Virus record (IMG/VR): IMGVR_UViG_3300032224_000167
Coordinates: 1 to 33,264 of that record
DNA length: 33,264 bases
Direction: 5' to 3' (one strand)
Origin: a virus
In this document: positions 22,139-27,613 of the stretch, in pieces
Position numbering within the stretch: position 1 is the stretch's first letter
How the letters are laid out: each line of letters begins with the position of its first letter
The notes under the pieces: model-generated
Told to the model about the DNA's origin: nothing
Seen by the model: only the letters and a program-made list of their open reading frames with translations
The model's database searches: none
Program-made: the position numbers and the translations under genes

Positions 22139-22150
22139 CTTTGTAGGGTA

Positions 22151-22180
22151 TTGACAAGTATGGGTAAGTTGGCTTAATAT
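22151..22180 (+). promoter_or_regulatory. Rightward promoter of cro (PR-like)
   Basis: Plus strand TTGACA, 18-bp spacer, TAATAT. The expected +1, 7 nt after the -10, is base 22187, which is the A of the cro ATG. The operator-like site at 22164-22177 overlaps the -10. It is the only clear promoter seen for the rightward early genes. Confidence 0.75.
22164..22177. promoter_or_regulatory. Operator-like site O4 over cro promoter
   Basis: GTAAGTTGGCTTAA, half-sites TAAG and CTTA, overlapping the -10 of the rightward promoter. It is 12/14 identical to the site at 20873, more than 1.2 kb away, which argues against chance. Confidence 0.6.
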
Positions 22181-22186
22181 GCAAAT

Positions 22187-22339
22187 ATGGAAAAAGAGCA
22201 AGCAATTAAATTGGCGGGATCGGCGCGAAAACTGGCAGAAATGTTGGGGATCAGCCGCGCCGCCATCAGCCAGTGGGGTTTAATGATTCCACAGGCGCGA
22301 GTGTGGCAATTGAAAGCATTGCATCCAGATTGGTTTTAG
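22187..22339 (+). CDS. cro: Cro-like transcriptional regulator
   Basis: A 50-aa protein that normal length cut-offs miss. It has a helix-turn-helix, GSARKLAEMLGISRAAISQW (residues 11-30), followed by MIPQARVWQLKALHPDWF, the short C-terminal part typical of Cro/YdaS-type regulators of lambdoid phages. It would dimerise and bind the 14-bp operator-like sites at its own promoter, the divergent leftward promoter and the internal one. There is no Shine-Dalgarno, and the predicted transcript starts at the ATG (leaderless). No CI-type partner is present in the window. Confidence 0.82.
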   Translation: MEKEQAIKLAGSARKLAEMLGISRAAISQWGLMIPQARVWQLKALHPDWF

Positions 22340-22376
22340 AGTTAACTTTGTTTGAAACACGGCTAGGTTGGAAGTC

Positions 22377-22439
22377 ATGAGCCAACTGAAAAGAGAACAG
22401 ACCCCTCCTGCCGAGGTTTCTTTTTCAGGGTCTTGTTGA
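22377..22439 (+). CDS. Possible 20-aa leader peptide upstream of ydaU-like gene
   Basis: An ATG at 22377 opens a 20-codon frame (MSQLKREQTPPAEVSFSGSC) whose TGA lies in the Shine-Dalgarno (GAGG) of the next gene. A GGAAG is near its start. Inside it, CCTC-CTGCC-GAGG is followed by TTTCTTTTT, a weak terminator-like structure at the place where lambda has tR1. Translation of the leader could affect this structure and the downstream start. The evidence is thin. Confidence 0.25.
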   Translation: MSQLKREQTPPAEVSFSGSC

Positions 22440-22447
22440 GGTCTGAA

Positions 22448-23173
22448 ATGCACTACTATTCTTTTCACGTCAGTGATTACATACACGACACTGCCCATTT
22501 AAGCATTGAAGAAGATTTGGCGTTTCGCCGACTTCTGGATTTGTACTACACGCAAGAAAAACCAATCCCAAACAAAACCCAAGAGGTTGCCAGACGTATC
22601 CGAATGGGTAAACACATTCAGTCTGTGCAGACTGTTTTGGAAGAATTTTTCATGTTTGATTTGGAACGTGATTTTTGGTATCACAAAAGATGCGATGAAA
22701 CTATTGCAGCTTACAAGGCAAAAGCTGAACGAAATCGGGCGGTTGGCAGACTTGGTGGCAGACCCAAAGCTAACCCAACAGAAACCCAAACGGTTTCCAA
22801 AGATAACCCTAACCAAGAACCAATAACCAATAACCATAAACCAATAAAAGAAATACAAGCGGCAGCAGCCGCTGCGCCTAGCGGCGTTTCGCAATCAGTC
22901 TGGAATGATTTTGTTAAGCATAGGAAAGCCCTTAAAGCCCAGATTAGCATGACCGCGATTAACCGCATTCAGCAAGAAGCTGCCAAAGCTGGCTGGACTC
23001 TTGAGCAGGCATTGACTGAATGTGTAGCGCAGGGCTGGCGCGGGTTTAAGGCAGGCTGGGTTGTTGAAAAACAAAACTTAACCAAAACAGGGCAAATGAA
23101 TCAGACCGTTATGTCTGGCTTAACTCGCGGACTTATTGGGGGTGGCGGCAATGTCAAATTACTCAAAGGCTGA
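22448..23173 (+). CDS. YdaU/DUF1376 replication protein, lambda O-like
   Basis: A 241-aa protein. Residues 1-85 are a DUF1376/YdaU domain (MHYYSFHVSDYIHDTAHLSI, then EEDLAFRRLLDLYYTQEKPI and a WYHKRCDETI segment), found in phage replication initiators. A basic segment, RNRAVGRLGGRPKANP, and a polar linker (about 105-140) follow, then a C-terminal helical domain. The linker DNA holds a tandem array of 7-bp repeats, a candidate origin as in lambda O. GAGGT lies 7 nt before the ATG at 22448; a TTG 15 nt earlier is less likely. It is followed by a P-like gene. Confidence 0.8.
   Translation: MHYYSFHVSDYIHDTAHLSIEEDLAFRRLLDLYYTQEKPIPNKTQEVARRIRMGKHIQSVQTVLEEFFMFDLERDFWYHKRCDETIAAYKAKAERNRAVGRLGGRPKANPTETQTVSKDNPNQEPITNNHKPIKEIQAAAAAAPSGVSQSVWNDFVKHRKALKAQISMTAINRIQQEAAKAGWTLEQALTECVAQGWRGFKAGWVVEKQNLTKTGQMNQTVMSGLTRGLIGGGGNVKLLKG
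22805..22846 (+). repeat. Iteron array in O-like gene, candidate replication origin
   Basis: Units AACCAAG, AACCAAT, AACCAAT, AACCATA, AACCAAT follow each other without gaps at 7-bp steps (22811-22845), preceded by AACCCT. Two further AACCCAA copies lie upstream at 22772 and 22783. An A-rich stretch (AAAAGAAATA) follows. Iterons inside an O-like gene next to an A-rich tract are the layout of lambdoid origins. Confidence 0.65.
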
Positions 23174-23534
23174 TTTTGTTGAAGCTGACCAAGGGCTTGA
23201 TTACGTTTTTGTAATGCTTGGTGGCATATACGGTCAAGCGTTTAATCGCAACTGGGAGGGCATGGATTTGGATGTTGTGCGCCAGATATGGAAAGAGCAG
23301 ATCGGCACGTTCTTGACTTACAAACCAAGCCTTGATTACGCATTCAGTCGATTAAGTGGGGATTTCCCGCCAAGTGCCATCAAGTTTCGGGAGTTCTGCA
23401 ATGCAGGCCCTGCTATTCCACGCGATGAGCCGCAGATTGAATACAACCCAAAGCCTGCCAGCCCTGAAGTGATTGCGGAAGCCAGACGCAAACTTGCAGA
23501 ATTAAAAGCCCAACTGACAAGCCAAAGAAGATGA
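23151..23534 (+). CDS. P-like replication protein (possible helicase loader)
   Basis: A 127-aa protein with the pattern of phage P-type partners: IYGQAFNRNWEGMDLDVVRQ, then IWKEQIGTFLTYKPSLDYAF, SRLSGDFPPSAIKFREFCNA and a Lys/Ala helical tail ending TSQRR. The DFPPSAIKFREFC block resembles the PS-x-x-F region common to P-like and DnaT-like proteins. It overlaps the O-like gene by 23 nt. I start it at the ATG at 23151; an in-frame TTG lies 15 nt upstream. Since no phage helicase is seen, loading of host DnaB is the natural idea. Confidence 0.55.
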   Translation: MSNYSKADFVEADQGLDYVFVMLGGIYGQAFNRNWEGMDLDVVRQIWKEQIGTFLTYKPSLDYAFSRLSGDFPPSAIKFREFCNAGPAIPRDEPQIEYNPKPASPEVIAEARRKLAELKAQLTSQRR

Positions 23535-23535
23535 T

Positions 23536-23784
23536 ATGAACCAAAATCATTTATTTGAAAATTTGGATGAATCGTTTCGGGATGAATGGAAAAATATGCC
23601 CGAATATGTGCAAGAAGATTTAACTCCATATCGGGTCATCAATGTGCGATTTAGGAATGCGGAAGATGTGGCATTGTTTGAAAAGTTGATGAAACAAAAA
23701 ATTACTGAAAAGCAAAAAACAATTTGGTTTCCATTTGCTGAACCGCGCAGGGCATCACTTTTTAGGTATGTCGATGAATCCTAA
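23536..23784 (+). CDS. Small conserved protein paired with the glycosyltransferase
   Basis: An 82-aa protein: WKNMPEYVQEDLTPYRVINV, then RFRNAEDVALFEKLMKQKIT, EKQKTIWFPFAEPRR and YVDES. I recall this type (WxxMPE, a strand pattern around V-R-F, IWFP near the end) from phages, often beside DNA-modification or ParB-like genes. Here it overlaps the start of the TAGT gene by 11 nt, suggesting joint function. Mechanism unknown. Confidence 0.6.
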   Translation: MNQNHLFENLDESFRDEWKNMPEYVQEDLTPYRVINVRFRNAEDVALFEKLMKQKITEKQKTIWFPFAEPRRASLFRYVDES

Positions 23785-24643
23785 TTATCCAATTTACATT
23801 GTTTCAAAAGGTCGATGGGATTCAAGATTGACAAGCAAGGCGCTGGAAAAAATAAATGTGCCATACAAAATAATTGTAGAAGCGCAAGAAAAAGATTTGT
23901 ATGAATCAGTGATTGATAAAAGCAACGTTTTGATTTTGCCGCAAAAATTTTTGGATGAATATGAAACTTGTGATGGTTTGGGGGGCGAGAAGTCAAAGGG
24001 CCCGGGGGCGGCGCGAAACTTTGCATGGGAACATTCCATCGGCAGCGGCGCAGCCCGTCACTGGGTCATGGATGACAACATTGCATCATTCAACCGTTTG
24101 AATCGCAATCTGATGTGCAAAGTTGAATCAGGCACAATTTTTAAAGCATCTGAAGATTTTGTAGACCGTTATGAAAATGTTGCAATTGCTGGATTCAACT
24201 ATGATTTTTTTGCAAAAGCAAAAGAACAAATCCCGCCATTTGTTTTGAACACGCGAATTTATTCTTTGCTGCTTATAAAAAATGATTTGCCCTACCGTTG
24301 GCGAGGACGTTACAACGAAGATACCGATTTGAGCCTGCGTGTTTTAAAGTCTGGAATGTGTACAGTGCAATTCAATGCGTTTTTGCAAGAAAAGGCAACA
24401 ACACAAACTATCAAAGGCGGCAACACCGATGATTTTTATTCCAAAGAGGGAACGCTGCCAAAGTCACAAATGCTTGCTGACTTGCATCCAGATGTTGCCA
24501 AGGTTGTTTGGCGATTTAATCGTTGGCATCATCATGTTGATTACAGGTCATTCAAAAAAAACAAACTGAATCGAAAAAGCGGCATTGAAATACCAGATGT
24601 AATAAACAATTTTGGAATGAAACTTGTGGAGAAAAATAATTGA
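23774..24643 (+). CDS. TAGT-family glycosyltransferase
   Basis: A 289-aa protein matching the TET-associated glycosyltransferase group: YIVSKGRWDSRL at residues 8-19, IIVEAQEKDLYE, ARNFAWEHS (80-88), HWVMDDNIASF (96-106) with the DDN typical of nucleotide-sugar/metal binding in GT-A folds, and NEDTDLSLR (181-189) as the base-region acidic motif. Family members are thought to glycosylate hydroxymethylated bases in phage DNA. AGG lies 7 nt before the ATG at 23774; ATG 23768 has no proper spacing. No TET/JBP, hydroxymethylase or methylase gene is found in this complete genome, so the substrate is open. Confidence 0.8.
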   Translation: MNPNYPIYIVSKGRWDSRLTSKALEKINVPYKIIVEAQEKDLYESVIDKSNVLILPQKFLDEYETCDGLGGEKSKGPGAARNFAWEHSIGSGAARHWVMDDNIASFNRLNRNLMCKVESGTIFKASEDFVDRYENVAIAGFNYDFFAKAKEQIPPFVLNTRIYSLLLIKNDLPYRWRGRYNEDTDLSLRVLKSGMCTVQFNAFLQEKATTQTIKGGNTDDFYSKEGTLPKSQMLADLHPDVAKVVWRFNRWHHHVDYRSFKKNKLNRKSGIEIPDVINNFGMKLVEKNN

Positions 24644-24885
24644 ACTATGAACACAGACAAATTGCAAACTCAATCCTTGATCGACTCAAAGACGGTGAAG
24701 AATTTAGCCACGCTACCGTTAGAAGATCGCTTGAAATTACAGGAGACATTGCAACAGACCGAAGCGCGGGAATGGATCAAGAGATACCGCAGGAAAGTTA
24801 TGGAGGAGGGGAAAGCCGAAGCATGGGGCTGGTGGCAGAGAACCTTATCCGACTTAGTAAAAAAACGTGGGCAAGCCGCCGTTAA
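24640..24885 (+). CDS. Alternative frame after glycosyltransferase
   Basis: From a TTG at 24640 (TTGA overlap with the previous stop, GGAG 8 nt upstream) this 81-aa frame begins NYEHRQIANSILDRLKDGEE, then FSHATVRRSLEITGD, which looks like a real small-protein N-terminus. The second half (ESYGGGESRSMGLVAENL) looks like noise. It overlaps the 24647-24928 frame, whose C-terminal half is the convincing part. Either two overlapping genes, a frameshift, or only one is real. Confidence 0.35.
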   Translation: MNYEHRQIANSILDRLKDGEEFSHATVRRSLEITGDIATDRSAGMDQEIPQESYGGGESRSMGLVAENLIRLSKKTWASRR

Positions 24886-24928
24886 TGATTTGCAAAGGCG
24901 TATGAACAATGAGAGCAGCAAAAATTGA
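24647..24928 (+). CDS. Small Trp-rich helical protein
   Basis: A 93-aa frame. From residue 24 on it looks like a genuine phage protein: LPLEDRLKLQETLQQTEARE, WIKRYRRKVMEEGKAEAWGW, WQRTLSDLVKKRGQAAVNDL and QRRMNN. The first 23 residues are less natural, and the ATG at 24647 has its nearest GGAG 15 nt away. The last 20 nt overlap the VRR-NUC gene. The role is unknown; the WWxxxxxDxxKxRG pattern is seen in small proteins near phage replication genes. Confidence 0.6.
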   Translation: MNTDKLQTQSLIDSKTVKNLATLPLEDRLKLQETLQQTEAREWIKRYRRKVMEEGKAEAWGWWQRTLSDLVKKRGQAAVNDLQRRMNNESSKN

Positions 24929-25196
24929 TGCAAACCAAGAACAAGTTGTTATTGCGTTACGGGCGGCTGGCGCTACGGTTCAAAGTCTGGCTGGTGTTGG
25001 CAAGGGTGTCCCTGATCTGTTGGTGGGTTATCAAGGCAAGACCCTGCTTATGGAAGTTAAGGACGGGAATAAAAGCCCGTCTGCGCGACTTTTAACCGAA
25101 GATCAACTGAAGTGGCATGGAAGCTGGAAAGGGGGCGCATTGGCGGTTGTAGACAACCCTGATGCGGCTTTACGAATGATTGGAGTATTGAAATGA
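24909..25196 (+). CDS. VRR-NUC nuclease
   Basis: A 95-aa single-domain nuclease of the VRR-NUC (PD-(D/E)xK) family, which includes phage Holliday-junction resolvase-like enzymes. The active site is visible: GVPDLLVG with D36, and LMEVKDG with E49 and K51; a conserved Gln (EDQLKW) and the N-terminal EQ motif are also in place. It likely resolves branched DNA before packaging. AAGGCG lies upstream of the ATG, and the stop overlaps the next start (ATGA). Confidence 0.88.
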   Translation: MRAAKIDANQEQVVIALRAAGATVQSLAGVGKGVPDLLVGYQGKTLLMEVKDGNKSPSARLLTEDQLKWHGSWKGGALAVVDNPDAALRMIGVLK

Positions 25197-25522
25197 AACC
25201 AGAAGAAGCTACACAAGCCATCAGGGACAAAGCGCCGCTATATGGTGACGCAAAGGGACAGCGGGTTTACCTTGAGGAATTCCGCAAATCCAAGAAAGCC
25301 ATGCTGATGCGTGATGCCCTGCTGAACGGGATTGATGCCGCCAGCCACCAAGAACGCGAAGCATATTCAAGCCCTGAGTATCAGAAACTGATTCAAGGGT
25401 TAGCCGCAGCGGTGGAAAAAGAAGAAACTTTGCGATGGGAATTGGAAAGCTACCGCCTTGAAGTTGAAATTTGGCGCACCAAAGAAGCCACCAATAGGAT
25501 GCAAGACAGGTCACACCAATGA
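25193..25522 (+). CDS. Conserved phage protein near nucleases
   Basis: A 109-aa helical protein: RVYLEEFRKSKKAMLMRDAL, SPEYQKLIQGLAAAVEKEET, and LRWELESYRLEVEIWRTKEA before TNRMQ. I recall this pattern (F-x-K-S-K-K-A, later W..R..A....W) from phages of Burkholderiales, with no known function. The C-terminal half should be a long amphipathic helix. ATGA overlaps on both sides couple it to the VRR-NUC and zinc-ribbon genes. Confidence 0.6.
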   Translation: MKPEEATQAIRDKAPLYGDAKGQRVYLEEFRKSKKAMLMRDALLNGIDAASHQEREAYSSPEYQKLIQGLAAAVEKEETLRWELESYRLEVEIWRTKEATNRMQDRSHQ

Positions 25523-25704
25523 AATGCCCAGAATGCGGCACATGGACAATCGTCAAAGAAACCCGAATAAGCACAGGTAACAGCCGCCGCCGCAGGCTGG
25601 AATGCGCCAATCAACACAGATTTTCAACTTTGGAGACAATAATTGTTTCAAAAACATCAGTACATCAGAAGCAAAAAGTTGCTGAAATTGGTCGCGGGTC
25701 TTGA
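25519..25704 (+). CDS. NrdR-like zinc-ribbon protein
   Basis: A 61-aa protein with the zinc-ribbon arrangement of the NrdR N-terminus: CPECGTWTIVKETR, then NSRRRRLECANQHRFSTLE. C3 and C6 form the first knuckle; the second has C29 and H33 in place of the usual two cysteines. The full ATP-cone domain of NrdR is missing, so it is a stand-alone nucleic-acid-binding ribbon. The ATG overlaps the preceding stop. The last 62 nt overlap the HNH gene in another frame. Confidence 0.65.
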   Translation: MKCPECGTWTIVKETRISTGNSRRRRLECANQHRFSTLETIIVSKTSVHQKQKVAEIGRGS

Positions 25705-25975
25705 TTGCCAAGCCTGCGGATCAGGCAACATGGTGCAAGCGGCGCACAGCAATTGGGGTGGTGGCAAGGGTCGTGGCATCAAAGCCGATGACAATTTGGT
25801 CGCGGCGTTGTGCCTTAAATGCCATTACGAGATTGACCAAGGCAAAGACTTAACCAAAGAAGAACGACAGGAAAAATGGTATTGCGCCCATGTTGCAACG
25901 GTCGCCAAGCTATGTGATCAAGGGGCGTGGCCTGCTGACGTTCCTTTGCCTACAATGGAAGCGCAGTTGTCTTAA
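25643..25975 (+). CDS. HNH endonuclease-like protein
   Basis: A 110-aa protein with two CxxC knuckles (C22/C25 in DCQACG; C57/C60 in CLKCHYE), an AHSN motif (H35), and the block DDNLVAALCLKCHYEIDQG (N51, H61). This is the HNH layout of phage recombination nucleases related to Ref and NinG-type proteins. I accept the TTG at 25643 because GGAG lies 7 nt upstream and there is no ATG before the active site. A strong terminator follows directly. Confidence 0.75.
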   Translation: MFQKHQYIRSKKLLKLVAGLDCQACGSGNMVQAAHSNWGGGKGRGIKADDNLVAALCLKCHYEIDQGKDLTKEERQEKWYCAHVATVAKLCDQGAWPADVPLPTMEAQLS

Positions 25976-25976
25976 T

Positions 25977-26003
25977 GGGGGGTGTTGCAACCCCCCTTTT
26001 TTT
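25977..26003 (+). terminator. Strong rho-independent terminator
   Basis: GGGGGGT pairs with ACCCCCC around GTTGCA, followed by seven T. It begins 2 nt after the HNH stop and ends the replication/recombination gene block, so the genes to the right need readthrough, antitermination or a new promoter. Confidence 0.9.
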
Positions 26004-26005
26004 GA

Positions 26006-26011
26006 TATAGT
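26006..26011 (+). promoter_or_regulatory. Possible -10 box for the 26018 gene
   Basis: TATAGT lies with the same 6-nt gap to the ATG at 26018 as the cro -10 has to its ATG. The only -35 candidate (GTTGCA, 25984-25989, 16-bp spacer) is inside the terminator stem and is weak. No Shine-Dalgarno is present, so a leaderless transcript is possible. Confidence 0.35.
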
Positions 26012-26017
26012 GGCAAC

Positions 26018-26377
26018 ATGAACGAAGAAGTAGCCGAATTTGTAGCGCATTTGTTGCACAGCAGCACGGTGACGCATTTCATGCACTGGTCAAGCACCAG
26101 CTTTGCAAAACATAAGGCGTTAGGAAAATATTATGCAAAAATTATTGAATTGGTTGACAGATTTGCCGAAGCGTATATGGGTAAATATGATCAACTTAAA
26201 AAGTTTCCTGATGAATTTCATACAGAAAAAGACCCTGTAAAGTATTTGGAAAACATGAAAGAATTTGTGGAAGAATCCCGCAAGGAACTGCCACAAGACA
26301 CAGAATTGCAAAATTTGGTGGATGAAATCGCCGACTTGATCAATTCAACTTTGTTTAAACTGCGTTACCTTGAATAA
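26018..26377 (+). CDS. Helical, possibly ferritin/Dps-like phage protein
   Basis: A 119-aa all-helical protein: NEEVAEFVAHLLHSSTVTHF, MHWSSTSFAKHKALGKYYAK, IIELVDRFAEAYMGKYDQLK, then an acidic third helix and a final helix LQNLVDEIADLINSTLFKLR. The H-x-x-H-W...S-F-A-x-H-K-A-L-x-x-Y-Y pattern matches a widespread phage family (annotated DUF5856 in my memory) that resembles a Dps/ferritin four-helix bundle. Whether it binds iron or DNA is unknown. It stands alone just after the strong terminator and lacks a Shine-Dalgarno. Confidence 0.6.
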   Translation: MNEEVAEFVAHLLHSSTVTHFMHWSSTSFAKHKALGKYYAKIIELVDRFAEAYMGKYDQLKKFPDEFHTEKDPVKYLENMKEFVEESRKELPQDTELQNLVDEIADLINSTLFKLRYLE

Positions 26378-26386
26378 GGAAAAATC

Positions 26387-26599
26387 ATGGCACAACTGAT
26401 GAAAAGAGAACCCGCTGGTTACGGCGTATCAGCCACAATGAAAGGCAATGCCTCTGCTTCTGACAGCACAGGTACACAAGGAAGCGCCAAAAAAGGCATT
26501 CCTAACGCCCAGACCAACATGACGGGCGCTGATAAGGCGTTTGACGGTGGTCGTTCTAAAGGCGTTTGCTATACCCACGACCGCAAATCTAGTCAGTAA
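26387..26599 (+). CDS. Small polar protein upstream of zeta-like kinase
   Basis: A 70-aa protein, probably mostly disordered, rich in Gly, Ser, Thr and Lys (REPAGYGVSATMKGNASASD, PNAQTNMTGADKAFDGGRSK, GVCYTHDRKSSQ). AAGGAAAAATC lies in front of the ATG. Its stop overlaps the start of the zeta-like gene (TAATGG), the position where antitoxins sit in epsilon-zeta operons, but it has no resemblance to epsilon. Other phages carry similar small proteins near structural genes. Confidence 0.55.
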   Translation: MAQLMKREPAGYGVSATMKGNASASDSTGTQGSAKKGIPNAQTNMTGADKAFDGGRSKGVCYTHDRKSSQ

Positions 26600-27495
26600 T
26601 GGCTGTCCCGCTGTCCAGCATGATGGCAGCGGCACAACCAGCACAAAGCCCTGATCAAGTTAGGGCGGCGGCGCTTGTCCCGCAAGCCCAGCCTCAATCG
26701 CAAGACCCGATTGAGCAGGAATACTTTGACCGCCTGCAAAATGATTATTTGAAGCTGCGGCAGGAATATGCTGCAATTAAAGAATCTGGCGGCGGCAAAA
26801 TCCTGAACACTGACATTGCGCGGGAATTGTCCCCGCACTATTTGGCAGACCGCACTAAATCTGCAAATGTGCATGAACCGTCCAGCCAGTTCATCAAACG
26901 GGTTTACGCTGAAAAACTGTCAAATCCAACCCCCAAAGGCATGGACAACACCGTTGTTTTTACCGCTGGCGGCACGGGCGCAGGCAAAACCACCGCCTTG
27001 GAAGCAGTCAAAAACATTTCTGATTCAGTCAAACGGGCTGAAATGGTGTACGACACCAACATGAACAAATTTGAGACTTCCGACAAGAAAATCCAGCAGG
27101 CATTGAAAGGAAACCGTAAGGTTTCAATCATCTACACCTACCGCGATCCTGTGGAAGCCTTGGAAAACGGCGCACTGAAACGTGCCAATAGGCAAGAAAA
27201 AGAACACGGCACAGGCAGAACTGTACCAATTGGTGAACATTTAAAAACGCATATTGGCGCATTAAATACCATCCATGAATTACAGGAAAAGTACAAAAAT
27301 AATCCCAAAGTCAAGATTCAAGTCATAGATAACTCTCGCGGTGCTGGCAAATCTGCTGTAAGTTCGCTTGACAAGCTGCCTAAATTAAACGAAAATGAAG
27401 TTCAAAGGAGGTTATATGACACGCTTGACCGCGCCCGCAGAAGCGGCGCTATTTCGGAAAACACCTACCGAGGTTTTGCCGTTAACTCCCGCTGA
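26599..27495 (+). CDS. Zeta-toxin-like P-loop kinase
   Basis: A 298-aa protein. A helical, Gln-rich N-terminus (about 1-65) precedes ILNTDIARELSPHYLADRTK (68-87) and a zeta-type kinase domain: Walker A GGTGAGKT (124-131), EMVYDTNMNKFE, then VSIIYTYRDPVEALENGALK and VIDNSRGAGKS. Zeta kinases phosphorylate UDP-GlcNAc or related small molecules, but phage homologues of this TDIARELSP type have no proven substrate. It lies among late and virion genes, so it might be packaged and ejected. A small ORF with a very strong Shine-Dalgarno overlaps its 3' end. Confidence 0.75.
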   Translation: MAVPLSSMMAAAQPAQSPDQVRAAALVPQAQPQSQDPIEQEYFDRLQNDYLKLRQEYAAIKESGGGKILNTDIARELSPHYLADRTKSANVHEPSSQFIKRVYAEKLSNPTPKGMDNTVVFTAGGTGAGKTTALEAVKNISDSVKRAEMVYDTNMNKFETSDKKIQQALKGNRKVSIIYTYRDPVEALENGALKRANRQEKEHGTGRTVPIGEHLKTHIGALNTIHELQEKYKNNPKVKIQVIDNSRGAGKSAVSSLDKLPKLNENEVQRRLYDTLDRARRSGAISENTYRGFAVNSR

Positions 27496-27613
27496 ACACC
27501 GCGAGGGCAGAATGCACGAAAAAAGCACAGCAACAATGGCTGAAGAAATGGCAAACGCCTTAAACAAAGCCGTGTTGACTGAAGATGCAGGATACCCAAT
27601 TCGTGGCGCATAA
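27416..27613 (+). CDS. Small protein overlapping the zeta-like gene
   Basis: A 65-aa protein (MTRLTAPAEAALFRKTPTEV, LPLTPAEHREGRMHEKSTAT, then EEMANALNKAVLTEDAGYPI). The ATG at 27416 follows AAAGGAGG, the strongest Shine-Dalgarno in the window, 5 nt away. It starts 80 nt before the end of the kinase gene in another frame. An earlier in-frame start at 27395 precedes this signal. Position suggests a partner of the kinase (adaptor or antidote), but no homology is recognised. Confidence 0.6.
   Translation: MTRLTAPAEAALFRKTPTEVLPLTPAEHREGRMHEKSTATMAEEMANALNKAVLTEDAGYPIRGA

Noticed and set aside
22499-22894. 131-aa minus-strand ORF opposite the O-like gene
   Set aside because: The DUF1376 domain on the plus strand is clear; the minus frame is Phe/Arg-rich and has no start signals.
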